A stretch of DNA of 64,000 nucleotides from Ruminococcus flavefaciens ND2009 (lineage in GTDB: Bacteria > Bacillota > Clostridia > Oscillospirales > Ruminococcaceae), in assembly GCF_000621785.1 (NCBI RefSeq), contig NZ_KK211346.1, forward strand, positions 124,001 through 188,000, read 5' to 3'. The notes below the pieces were generated by a model that did no database searches, had not been told where the DNA came from, and saw only the letters and a list, made by a program, of their open reading frames with translations. Positions 8,703 to 15,719 of the stretch are shown piece by piece. The position numbers were made by a program, and so were the translations under genes. Numbering within the stretch: position 1 is the stretch's first letter; each line of letters opens with the position of its first letter.

Positions 8703-8753
8703 ATGAGTAAAAAAAGGTGTATCACCAATTCCGAGCGAATGTGTCGGAATTAA
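8703..8753 (+). CDS. Candidate 16-residue leader peptide with two Cys codons
   Basis: ATG AGT AAA at 8703 opens MSKKRCITNSERMCRN and stops with TAA at 8751. A plausible ribosome site (AGGGGTGTTGATA) precedes it. Two Cys codons and one internal Met codon in 16, upstream of an enzyme that makes homocysteine or cysteine from sulfide, suggest regulation by charged tRNA-Cys or ribosome position. Its last codons lie inside an 8-bp palindrome (8727-8751). Expression is inferred only; it could also be a chance ORF. Confidence 0.4.
   Translation: MSKKRCITNSERMCRN
8727..8751 (+). promoter_or_regulatory. Palindrome in the sulfhydrylase leader
   Basis: Perfect inverted repeat AATTCCGA (8727-8734) and TCGGAATT (8744-8751) with a nine-base loop. 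There is no T-run after it, so it is not an intrinsic terminator. It could be a repressor operator (for example for an Rrf2-type sulfur regulator) or an mRNA hairpin coupled to the leader ORF. Confidence 0.5.
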
Positions 8754-8801
8754 ATCTACAGATGATAACAAACTATATTATTTTTGAAAGGAAGTTCAGT
8801 T

Positions 8802-10085
8802 ATGAGCAATTATAAATTTGAAACTATACAGATACACGCAGGTCAGGAAAATCCCGACCCCGCTACAGACGCAAGGGCAGTTCCGATCTATGCCACCACT
8901 TCATATGTATTCAAGGATTCCGCTCAGGCGGCAGGCCGCTTCGGACTCACAGAGGGCGGAAACATCTACACCAGACTGATGAACCCCACCTCGGACGTTT
9001 TCGAGCAGAGGATAGCTGCTCTTGAGGGCGGCGTGGGAGCTCTTGCAACAGCTTCTGGCTCTGCGGCTATCAGCTACGCGATCCAGAATATCGCCACGGC
9101 AGGGGACCACATCGTTTCATCGGTGAACCTCTACGGCGGCTCCTATAATCTTCTTGCACACACTCTCAAGGATCAGGGACTTACCACAACTTTTGTTGAT
9201 CCCTCAGACCCCGAGAACTTTGAGAAGGCTATCCGTCCCGAAACAAAGCTCCTCTACGCTGAGACTCTGGGCAACCCCAACTCCGATGTTATCGACATCG
9301 AAGCTATCTCTGCCATTGCTCACAAGCACGGTATACCGCTTATCGTGGACAATACCTTTGCAACTCCCTTCCTTCTTAGACCTATCGAGCACGGCGCTGA
9401 CATAGTAGTTCATTCCGCAACGAAGTTCATCGGCGGACACGGTACGGTAATGGGCGGTGTAGTCATCGACTCCGGCAAGTTCGACTGGGCTCAGAATGAC
9501 AAGTTCCCCGGACTTTCAAAGCCCAATCCCTCCTACCACGGAGTAGTTTTCACAGAGGCTTGCGGCAATCTTGCCTATATCCTCAAGCTCCGCACCACTC
9601 TCATGAGAGATCAGGGTGCAACTATTTCGCCCTTCAACTCCTTCCTGCTCTTACAGGGACTTGAGACCCTTTCCCTCCGTCTTGAGCGCCACACTGAGAA
9701 CGCTCTCAAGGTTGTGGAATTCCTGAAGAACCACCCTCAGGTGGCACAGGTGAACCACCCCTCTCTCGCCACTGGCAGAGCTAAGGAGCTTTATGACAAA
9801 TACTTCCCCAACGGAGCTGCTTCCATCTTCACATTCGATATAAAGGGCACTGCTGAGGACGCAAAGAAGTTCACCGAGAGCCTTGAGCTGTTCTCTCTCC
9901 TTGCAAACGTAGCCGATGTAAAGTCACTGGTAATACACCCTGCTTCCACCACTCATTCACAGATGAGCGAGGAGGAGCTTCTCTCCGCAGGCATCAGACC
10001 CACAACAGTGAGACTTTCCATAGGTACAGAGCATATCGATGATATTATCGCAGACCTCCAGCACGGATTTGATTCGGTAAAGTAA
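8802..10085 (+). CDS. metY: O-acetylhomoserine aminocarboxypropyltransferase (sulfhydrylase)
   Basis: A 427-residue PLP enzyme of the Cys/Met metabolism family. It joins sulfide to O-acetylhomoserine to make homocysteine, with possible O-acetylserine activity. Signatures are the N-terminal FETIQIHAGQ, SYVFKDSAQA, RLMNPTSDVFEQRIAALEGG, LATASGSAAISYAI, DNTFATPFLLRP and the PLP-lysine segment VVHSATKFIGGHGTVMGG, ending RLSIGTEHIDDIIADL. These match the OAH sulfhydrylase branch more than cystathionine synthases. The start at 8802 is supported by AAGGAAG. It is a single gene between its own promoter and a terminator. Confidence 0.93.
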   Translation: MSNYKFETIQIHAGQENPDPATDARAVPIYATTSYVFKDSAQAAGRFGLTEGGNIYTRLMNPTSDVFEQRIAALEGGVGALATASGSAAISYAIQNIATAGDHIVSSVNLYGGSYNLLAHTLKDQGLTTTFVDPSDPENFEKAIRPETKLLYAETLGNPNSDVIDIEAISAIAHKHGIPLIVDNTFATPFLLRPIEHGADIVVHSATKFIGGHGTVMGGVVIDSGKFDWAQNDKFPGLSKPNPSYHGVVFTEACGNLAYILKLRTTLMRDQGATISPFNSFLLLQGLETLSLRLERHTENALKVVEFLKNHPQVAQVNHPSLATGRAKELYDKYFPNGAASIFTFDIKGTAEDAKKFTESLELFSLLANVADVKSLVIHPASTTHSQMSEEELLSAGIRPTTVRLSIGTEHIDDIIADLQHGFDSVK

Positions 10086-10091
10086 AAAGCG

Positions 10092-10126
10092 AATGGCATT
10101 TGCAGAGAAGCAAATGCCATTTTTTA
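10092..10126. terminator. Bidirectional terminator between metY and tcdA
   Basis: A 12-bp stem AATGGCATTTGC with GCAAATGCCATT at 10092-10121. Plus strand: followed by a T-run. Minus strand: preceded by A's so that the reverse transcript also ends in U's. It serves the two convergent genes. Confidence 0.85.
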
Positions 10127-10873
10127 TTTTGTCTTTAGTTTTATCAGGTCTTTTATGACCTCTCCGCCGATGATAAGTCCTGCTACGGAGGGGACGAATG
10201 CGTTGGAACCCGGAGTGGAGCGCCTTGCGGTGCCTGTTCTCATGTCGGTATTGCCTGAGCCGTCCTCGGCAGCTATGCCTTTAGGGGCAATGGGCTGTTC
10301 CTTTGAGTAGACCACCTTCAGCTTCTTCACACCGCGGCGTTTCAGCTGATAGCGCATGACCCTTGCCAGAGGGCATACTGAGGTCTTGTATATATCCGCC
10401 ACCTCAAATGCAGTGGGGTCCACCTTGTTTCCTGCGCCCATGGAGCTTATAACGGGAACTCCCGCTGCGTTTGCCTGCATGATTATCTCTATCTTGCCCG
10501 TGACGGTGTCGATGGCGTCCACAACGTAGTCATACTGCGAAAAGTCCAGCTTGTCGGCAGTTTCGGGCATATAGAACATTTTGTGGCAGGTGACCCTGCA
10601 TTGGGGATTGATGTCGTGTATACGCTTTTCAGCCGCGTCCACCTTGTACATACCCACGGTAGAGCCGAGAGCGATTATCTGGCGGTTTATATTGGTAACG
10701 CAGACCTTGTCATCGTCGATGAGGTCGATAGCTCCCACTCCCGAGCGTGCCAGAGCTTCAACGGTGAAGCCGCCCACACCGCCCACACCGAAAACGGCAA
10801 CGCGGGAATTTGCCAGAATATCCATGGCTTCCTCGCCGAAGATGAGTTGAGTTCTTGAAAAAATATCGGACAT
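10124..10873 (-). CDS. tcdA: tRNA threonylcarbamoyladenosine dehydratase TcdA
   Basis: A 249-residue E1-like ThiF/MoeB superfamily protein. TcdA uses ATP to cyclise the t6A base at tRNA position 37 to ct6A. Visible are the nucleotide-binding loop VFGVGGVGGFTVEALARSGVG, the DDDKVCVTNINRQ segment (E1-type Arg finger), YDYVVDAIDT, and the TcdA-type C-terminal half with VCPLARVMRYQLKRRGV and GSNAFVPSVAGLIIGGEVIKDL. It is the last gene of the DUF1015 operon, starting 3 bases after the SAP-protein stop. Confidence 0.92.
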   Translation of the reverse strand: MSDIFSRTQLIFGEEAMDILANSRVAVFGVGGVGGFTVEALARSGVGAIDLIDDDKVCVTNINRQIIALGSTVGMYKVDAAEKRIHDINPQCRVTCHKMFYMPETADKLDFSQYDYVVDAIDTVTGKIEIIMQANAAGVPVISSMGAGNKVDPTAFEVADIYKTSVCPLARVMRYQLKRRGVKKLKVVYSKEQPIAPKGIAAEDGSGNTDMRTGTARRSTPGSNAFVPSVAGLIIGGEVIKDLIKLKTK

Positions 10874-10876
10874 ATC

Positions 10877-11461
10877 TTACTCCTTATCCAGTGCAGTCAG
10901 GTCAGAGGGCTCATAGCGGTTGTGCCCTTTGAGACTCTTTTTGTACTTCCAGCACTTTATAGCGTCGCCGAGGGAGCTTCCCTTGTTATCGGCGAAGAAA
11001 TCGCGGATATAGGTGTTGTACTCAAACTGACTGTCAATGGTAGTTTTGCTGTGCTTTTTCTCCTCAATGATGAGGCGGTAGGCTTCGATAGCGTCGGCAT
11101 AGGACTTGTCACCGTTGGTTTTGAGCCATTTCTGGAAAGCCACATTGAAGGAAAAGCTCTTGCCTAAATGCGCCTTGAAGAAGGCACGGTGGACCTCAGA
11201 GCATACGAAGTTTTCGCCAATTTTTCCGTCCATTGCTATGGGAGCGGAGTCGGCAGCGCTTCTAATTCTGCTCTTTGCAGCAGGCAGCAGCACCTTCCCC
11301 GTATCAAGAAAATGAGCTATCCTCTCGGTGAGCTGAGTTTTGCTGCCGGAAACGGGCAGACCGTTCTCGCGGCAGAACCCGAGCAGCTCCTCCTTGAGGT
11401 AGTAATAGCTTCGGAAGACTTTGCTGTCCAGTCCTTTTTTCAGTTCCGGTCTGTCTGACAT
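10877..11461 (-). CDS. SAP-domain protein (DUF6434-like)
   Basis: A 194-residue soluble protein. Residues about 20-55 form a SAP-type helix-extension-helix motif (YLKEELLGFCRENGLPVSG, then SKTQLTERIAHFLDTG), a module known to bind DNA. The C-terminal region (from about 75) carries AHLGKSFSFNVAFQKWLKTN and conserved aromatic residues, as in the DUF6434-type proteins usually annotated as SAP-domain proteins. No catalytic motif is visible. The start at 11461 has AAAGGAG upstream; a longer frame would overlap the GNAT gene. Operon member between the tandem GNAT and tcdA. Confidence 0.75.
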   Translation of the reverse strand: MSDRPELKKGLDSKVFRSYYYLKEELLGFCRENGLPVSGSKTQLTERIAHFLDTGKVLLPAAKSRIRSAADSAPIAMDGKIGENFVCSEVHRAFFKAHLGKSFSFNVAFQKWLKTNGDKSYADAIEAYRLIIEEKKHSKTTIDSQFEYNTYIRDFFADNKGSSLGDAIKCWKYKKSLKGHNRYEPSDLTALDKE

Positions 11462-11472
11462 AGCTTGCTCCT

Positions 11473-12423
11473 TTACAGTTTTATCTCCATGTAGCCGCAG
11501 GTAAAGGGGAAAAAGTCGAACTTTTTCGTGCCCACATGGACTGCTCCGTGTTTTTCGTACCATTTGCGGAGTACGGTGTTTTCCTCAACGATGCTGAATA
11601 CCAGCTTTGTGCAGCCCATAGTTCTTGCCTCCTCACAGGCGTCCATGAGCAGCTTCTCGCCGATATTCCTGTGTCTGTATTCGGGGAGAACGCAGAGGTT
11701 GTTCAGCTCACACTCTCCGTTTTCGAGCCGGAGCAGTGAATAATAGCCCACCATTCTGCCGCCATCGGAGTAAAATGCGTACATGGGGCGCTGTTCCTTA
11801 TCATACTGTGAAAGCAGCTTCTCTTCGGTAGTTGCAAAAGCCACGAACCGCGGCGCATTTTCCAAAGTGAAGCCGAACTCGTCCGCCACGGTCATGAAGC
11901 TTGTCTTTATGACCTTTACACATTGGGGAATACTGTTTCTGCCTATCTTACATATGCCTCTGAACTTTTCCAGACGGTAAACGTGTTCATCGTCCACCTC
12001 TGCTATACCGTTTTTGTAGTCATAGCCGAAATGCCTGTAAAACTGACAGCCTGTTATAGATGAGGGTATCTCTATACGCTTTGCACGGAGGAAGAATTCG
12101 TCCTTTTCGAGAGTTTCCATGATGAGCCTGCCCACGCCTTTGCCCTGATATTCGGGAAGCACGAAGATAGTGAACAGACTGCTCTCGTCCTCCTTGCCCC
12201 AGTAGGGACCGATAGCGCCGACGCCTATTATCATTCCCTCATCTTCGACTACATACATATGTGTCCAGCCTGCACGGTCAAGTATGTTTTCGGGCTGCTG
12301 GCTTTTGACTACCTCCTCCATGAGCTCGGCAGGGTAGTCCTTGACGTTGGATATTCTTATAGTCTTTATGACCAGAGCGGACACCGCTTCTGCGTCCTGC
12401 TGTTCAAATCTTCTTACGGTCAT
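11473..12423 (-). CDS. Tandem-domain GNAT N-acetyltransferase
   Basis: A 316-residue protein with two GNAT folds. The first (residues 1-150) has the acetyl-CoA loop LPEYQGKGVGRLIMETL; the second (about 165-316) has LPEYRHRNIGEKLLMDACEEARTMG and ends with the typical NTVLRKWYEKHGAVHVGTKKF segment. Each fits the Q/R-x-x-G-x-G/A acetyl-CoA motif, although the second loop is degenerate (RHRNIG). Substrate is unknown. A near-ideal AAAGGAG precedes the ATG and 12 bases separate it from the SAP gene, so it is an operon member. Confidence 0.85.
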   Translation of the reverse strand: MTVRRFEQQDAEAVSALVIKTIRISNVKDYPAELMEEVVKSQQPENILDRAGWTHMYVVEDEGMIIGVGAIGPYWGKEDESSLFTIFVLPEYQGKGVGRLIMETLEKDEFFLRAKRIEIPSSITGCQFYRHFGYDYKNGIAEVDDEHVYRLEKFRGICKIGRNSIPQCVKVIKTSFMTVADEFGFTLENAPRFVAFATTEEKLLSQYDKEQRPMYAFYSDGGRMVGYYSLLRLENGECELNNLCVLPEYRHRNIGEKLLMDACEEARTMGCTKLVFSIVEENTVLRKWYEKHGAVHVGTKKFDFFPFTCGYMEIKL

Positions 12424-12435
12424 ATTAAAGCTCCT

Positions 12436-13155
12436 TTACATATTTATCATTTTTTCGTACAGGCTATGGTCGGCAGACATTGCGACAATAGTCATTGCTG
12501 TGGCGAGATCAAGTATAGCGTGGCTTATCATCATCGGCAGCGGATCGCGCTTTTTGTAGTAATGAATGCAGAATATAACGGTCAGCGGAAGAAATGAGAT
12601 AAATCTGTAGATCATGTACTTTGCATCAAACAGTGTAGGTATGAAGCAGTGCTGGAGTGTGTAGAAAAAGGCAGGGATAAGTATTGCTGCAAACTTGTTC
12701 TTTATCTGATTGACGCCTCCGCCGAGATACAGACCGTCCTCAGCCAATGCTGTAGTAACGGGAAGTACAGCGATGTTCAGTATGGCGGGAATGAGCGGTA
12801 TCGGCTCTACTATCATGGGTGGTGAATACGGTAAAACTCCGTAGCAGATATAGCCTGCGGCATACAGCCCTGCCGTGCCGATGAAAATGAATACTATAGT
12901 AAGGAGTATTGTTTTCTTTACGGGAGTTTTGCCCTTTTCATAGGCGATAAGCTCCCGATAGCTGCTGCCTGCTTTTCTTGCGGATATAACAAGAAAAAGA
13001 ATAGTCAGTATATTTACTGCGGAGGCGACTATGGTCCACCAGCAGCTTATTTCGCTGAATTCCCTGCCTGTGATGAAAGCTCCGGCAGCAAATATCAGCA
13101 GAAATAATATACATCGGGCAGGCAGAAAGTATTTCAGACAGCTTGTTTTATTCAT
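12436..13155 (-). CDS. CPBP-family intramembrane protease-like protein with altered active site
   Basis: A 239-residue membrane protein with about six to eight hydrophobic segments. In CPBP (CAAX-processing and bacteriocin-immunity) proteases the motifs are EExxxR, FxxxH and HxxxN/D. Here they read AEDGLYLGGG, FFYTLQHCF and ISHAILDL, so the second Glu is Asp and the Arg of motif 1 is missing, while both His residues are kept. The protein may be a degenerate or non-proteolytic homologue. Operon member between DUF3781 and the tandem GNAT gene. Confidence 0.7.
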   Translation of the reverse strand: MNKTSCLKYFLPARCILFLLIFAAGAFITGREFSEISCWWTIVASAVNILTILFLVISARKAGSSYRELIAYEKGKTPVKKTILLTIVFIFIGTAGLYAAGYICYGVLPYSPPMIVEPIPLIPAILNIAVLPVTTALAEDGLYLGGGVNQIKNKFAAILIPAFFYTLQHCFIPTLFDAKYMIYRFISFLPLTVIFCIHYYKKRDPLPMMISHAILDLATAMTIVAMSADHSLYEKMINM

Positions 13156-13168
13156 GGCACTTCCCCTT

Positions 13169-13408
13169 TTACGGAACTGCTTTGTGAGCAGTGATGATAG
13201 TATAGCTGTATGCGTTTACAGTGATGACCGCACCGCCGACAGCTGCGTACCAGTTCTTGCCGCGTCGCTCGATCACGGCTTCGGGAGAGCATATCTGTTC
13301 CCTGCACCATTCCACCACATCGTCGCAGTCAAGACTTAGATTGCGTCTTATACGAACTGCGCCAAGCTCCGTGGTGTGGAGCTTGGCGATATTTTTGATC
13401 AGTTCCAT
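13169..13408 (-). CDS. DUF3781 protein
   Basis: A 79-residue protein with the DUF3781 pattern: KNIAKLHTTELGAVRIRRNL at the N terminus, DVVEWCREQI, ERRGKNWYAAVGGAVITVNA and YSYTIITAHK at the end. Function of the family is unknown. Its ATG overlaps the TAA stop of the DUF1015 gene (TAATG), indicating translational coupling. 13 bases separate it from the CPBP-like gene. Confidence 0.85.
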   Translation of the reverse strand: MELIKNIAKLHTTELGAVRIRRNLSLDCDDVVEWCREQICSPEAVIERRGKNWYAAVGGAVITVNAYSYTIITAHKAVP

Positions 13409-14676
13409 TATTCGGTTATCTTTCTTGCCTCGATGTAAAATCTCTTGTCCTCGGCGTGACCCATGGAGAATGTCTTTCTGGGGAGAGCTCCGTCCTTGAT
13501 AACGGTGGGGAAGAGCTGAGACTTGTCCATATCGGGGAGAATGAAAGCGAGACCGCTGTGCTTATCAGCCAGGGACTTGACTGTATCGGCGCCGTGGATA
13601 TAGTCTATCTTTCCGCCGTTAGTCTTGATATAGCCGTCAAGGAAGTTCTGGAGAGAACCAACGGAGAGATTAGAGGACTTCCTATTGATGTAGAGCTTCT
13701 TCTCGGTGCCGCAGCATGAGCAGATAACGTACTGGTCGGACTCCTTTGTTTCGGAGAGCTCAAGAGCGGCAGTGAGCTCATTCATGAGCTTGTCGCAGTC
13801 AACATCGTAAACAAGGCGGTGGATAGCCTCAAATTTGAGGGCGTCACTGTGGAGGTTTACTATCTCAGCCAGAGCATATCGTGCAGGGTGGTTTGAGAAG
13901 TCCTTGCCGGGATCAGCCTTTTTCAGCTGCTCGTAGAACTCCTTTGCGGTAGCCAGTGAGTGATTTCCGTCGCCCATAGCATAGAGGAGAACGGGAGTGT
14001 CGCTGAGACCGTACTTCTTGCAGAAAGCATCGGGGTCAGCCAGAGCGCAGAGCGCCTTGTCAACAGCCTCCTGTGCGGACTTGTCCATGAGCCAGCCCTT
14101 TATGCTGCCGCCCTTCTGCATGAGCTCGAAATCGTAGAGCTTGCTGTCATCGGAAACGCTCTTTGCAAGGGGCTCGATAACGGTGTTGTCGGGGTCGTCA
14201 ATGAGTATCATTATATGGGGAAGCTCAAGGGGAGCGCCCTGTCTTACCTTTATACGGGGAGGTATACGCTCGATGACAGTAGCCTCGGTAGCTCTTACCT
14301 CGGAGGTGCTGCCCTTGGAGAAGTCGTACTTTTCGAGGTCGATCGCGCCCACGATACCCTGACGGAGGATACCGTTGCTCTGGACTCTCTCAACGTATAC
14401 CATAGCGTCCTTGTACTCGGTGAATATGCCGTCAGCAAGGTACTTGTCCATAGCGGAGTGGATATTGTCAATGCGCTGAGCAACGCCGTCCTGCTCGAGG
14501 TAGAGCTCGGGGAGGATAAGGTTCAGCGTTGAGGGAGCGCTTCCTACGGTAGCGCTTACCTCGTCCCAGTACTCAGGCTCGCTGGTGTACTGGTCGCAGG
14601 CAATAACGGACCACTTGTGCATATCGCAGTCCTTGGGGATAAGAATGTCAGCAGAATGAAAAGCAGTTGAGTTCAT
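13408..14676 (-). CDS. DUF1015 family protein
   Basis: A 422-residue cytoplasmic protein. Conserved DUF1015 features are the N-terminal ADILIPKDCDMHKWSVIACD, YVERVQSNG, RATEATVIERIPPR, DGNHSLATAKEFYEQLK and GADTVKSLADK. The first Cys/Asp-rich segment and the GDGNHSLA motif suggest an enzyme, but the family has no firmly assigned reaction. First gene of a six-gene minus-strand operon (DUF1015, DUF3781, CPBP, GNAT, SAP, tcdA). AAAGGAG precedes the start. No clear promoter is seen directly upstream, so read-through from maf is possible. Confidence 0.85.
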   Translation of the reverse strand: MNSTAFHSADILIPKDCDMHKWSVIACDQYTSEPEYWDEVSATVGSAPSTLNLILPELYLEQDGVAQRIDNIHSAMDKYLADGIFTEYKDAMVYVERVQSNGILRQGIVGAIDLEKYDFSKGSTSEVRATEATVIERIPPRIKVRQGAPLELPHIMILIDDPDNTVIEPLAKSVSDDSKLYDFELMQKGGSIKGWLMDKSAQEAVDKALCALADPDAFCKKYGLSDTPVLLYAMGDGNHSLATAKEFYEQLKKADPGKDFSNHPARYALAEIVNLHSDALKFEAIHRLVYDVDCDKLMNELTAALELSETKESDQYVICSCCGTEKKLYINRKSSNLSVGSLQNFLDGYIKTNGGKIDYIHGADTVKSLADKHSGLAFILPDMDKSQLFPTVIKDGALPRKTFSMGHAEDKRFYIEARKITE

Positions 14677-14743
14677 GGTAAATACTCCTTTATAGTTATT
14701 AGTTTTTAGTGCTCAGTGCTTAGTATGGGCGGACGCCCAAGAG

Positions 14744-14830
14744 TTTAGAATTGAGAGTTGATGTGCTCTCTTCGCACACATTATTTCAATAAGTCGTCGT
14801 CGGACGACACAACAGCTCTCAACTCTGAAA
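14744..14830. repeat. Imperfect inverted-repeat element that supplies the maf stop codon
   Basis: The arm at 14744-14763 (containing GAATTGAGAGTTGATG) is an imperfect inverse of the arm at 14810-14830 (CAACAGCTCTCAACTCTGAAA). Between them lie two small hairpins (GTGC..GCAC near 14763-14779 and GTCGTC..GACGAC near 14794-14807). Upstream of it, GGGCGGACGCCC (14728-14739) is a further palindrome. The right arm overlaps the last codons and stop codon of maf. It looks like a small non-autonomous element rather than a terminator. Confidence 0.45.
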
Positions 14831-15376
14831 TTTTTTCATTTCATTGAAGAGCCTGCCCACGGGGAGTCCAACCACATTGAAGAAATCCCCGTCGATGCGG
14901 GAGATGAGCGCGGAGCCCAGCCCTTGGATACCGTATCCGCCTGCCTTGTCATAGGGCTCGTCGGTGTCGGCGTAGGACTCTATCTCCGCAGAAGTAAGCT
15001 CACGGAAAGTAACATCGGTCACCTCCGAGAAGGAGCTGACTTTGCCGCCGCTGATAATGCAGCAGCCCGTGACCACCTGATGAGTGCGTCCTGAAAGCTT
15101 GGATATATCGGCAATGCACTGTGCCCTGTCCTTTGGCTTGCCCAGTATCTCGCTGCCGCAGATGACGGTGGTATCGCAGCCGATAACGACGCAGTCGGGG
15201 TACTTCTCCGCCGCAGCCTTTGCCTTCAGCACCGCCAGGTACCCGGAAGCCTCCATGGGCGGTATATCCTCGGGGAGAGTCTCGTCGCAGTCCAACGATA
15301 CCGCCTCGAAGTCCTCGGTGATGTATCTCATAAGCTCACGCCGTCTCGGCGAAGCAGATGCAAGTATTATTTTCAT
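14819..15376 (-). CDS. maf: Maf nucleotide pyrophosphatase (dTTP/UTP pyrophosphatase type)
   Basis: A 185-residue Maf/HAM1-fold protein. Maf enzymes hydrolyse dTTP, UTP or modified nucleotides to monophosphates and are linked to septum control. Signatures are the N-terminal ILASASPRRRELM, the catalytic-region DTTVICGSEILGKPKD and the C-terminal YDKAGGYGIQGLGSALI with DGDFFNVVGLPV. These match the canonical Maf (YhdE-like) group. The stop codon and last residues lie in an inverted-repeat element. A consensus promoter sits about 160 bases upstream, giving a long leader. Confidence 0.93.
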   Translation of the reverse strand: MKIILASASPRRRELMRYITEDFEAVSLDCDETLPEDIPPMEASGYLAVLKAKAAAEKYPDCVVIGCDTTVICGSEILGKPKDRAQCIADISKLSGRTHQVVTGCCIISGGKVSSFSEVTDVTFRELTSAEIESYADTDEPYDKAGGYGIQGLGSALISRIDGDFFNVVGLPVGRLFNEMKKFQS

Positions 15377-15535
15377 GATTCACGACCTTTGTTCGGGTTG
15401 AAAAATTTTTTCGGAAAATGTGACATTTTGTTCGACAGCAGCGATAGTAAGAGAGCGGAGTCTGCGGCTCTTGTCTCACCTTGGCTGTAACTGCCCATAT
15501 TTTTCGCTCATCAACGGAAAAATATATCATTAATA
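15377..15535 (-). other. Long untranslated leader of maf
   Basis: About 150 bases separate the promoter from the maf start. The sequence can form a GC-rich hairpin around GAGCCGCAG..CTCCGCTC (15453-15472 region) but matches no riboswitch class I can recognise. No leader ORF with a good ribosome site was seen. Confidence 0.4.
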
Positions 15536-15564
15536 ATTCTATCACATAGCCTATGGTATGTCAA
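15536..15564 (-). promoter_or_regulatory. Promoter of maf
   Basis: Minus strand TTGACA (15564-15559) and TAGAAT (15541-15536), spacer 17. Confidence 0.82.
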
Positions 15565-15650
15565 GGCAAAAGCTCCGCTCATTGTAAATTTTGTATCAGT
15601 ATTGGGCGAAACTTTTGAAAAATTTTTACTATGTCATTTTTGTGTCACTA

Positions 15651-15679
15651 TTGTTTTTTGACAATAAATGATGTATAAT
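15651..15679 (+). promoter_or_regulatory. Promoter of the MATE exporter gene
   Basis: TTGTTT (15651) and TATAAT (15674), spacer 17. A better TTGACA at 15658 has the wrong spacing (10 bases). Confidence 0.65.
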
Positions 15680-15719
15680 TAAAAGGTATTTGTTAAAAAG
15701 AAAAGAAGGTTAGGATAAT

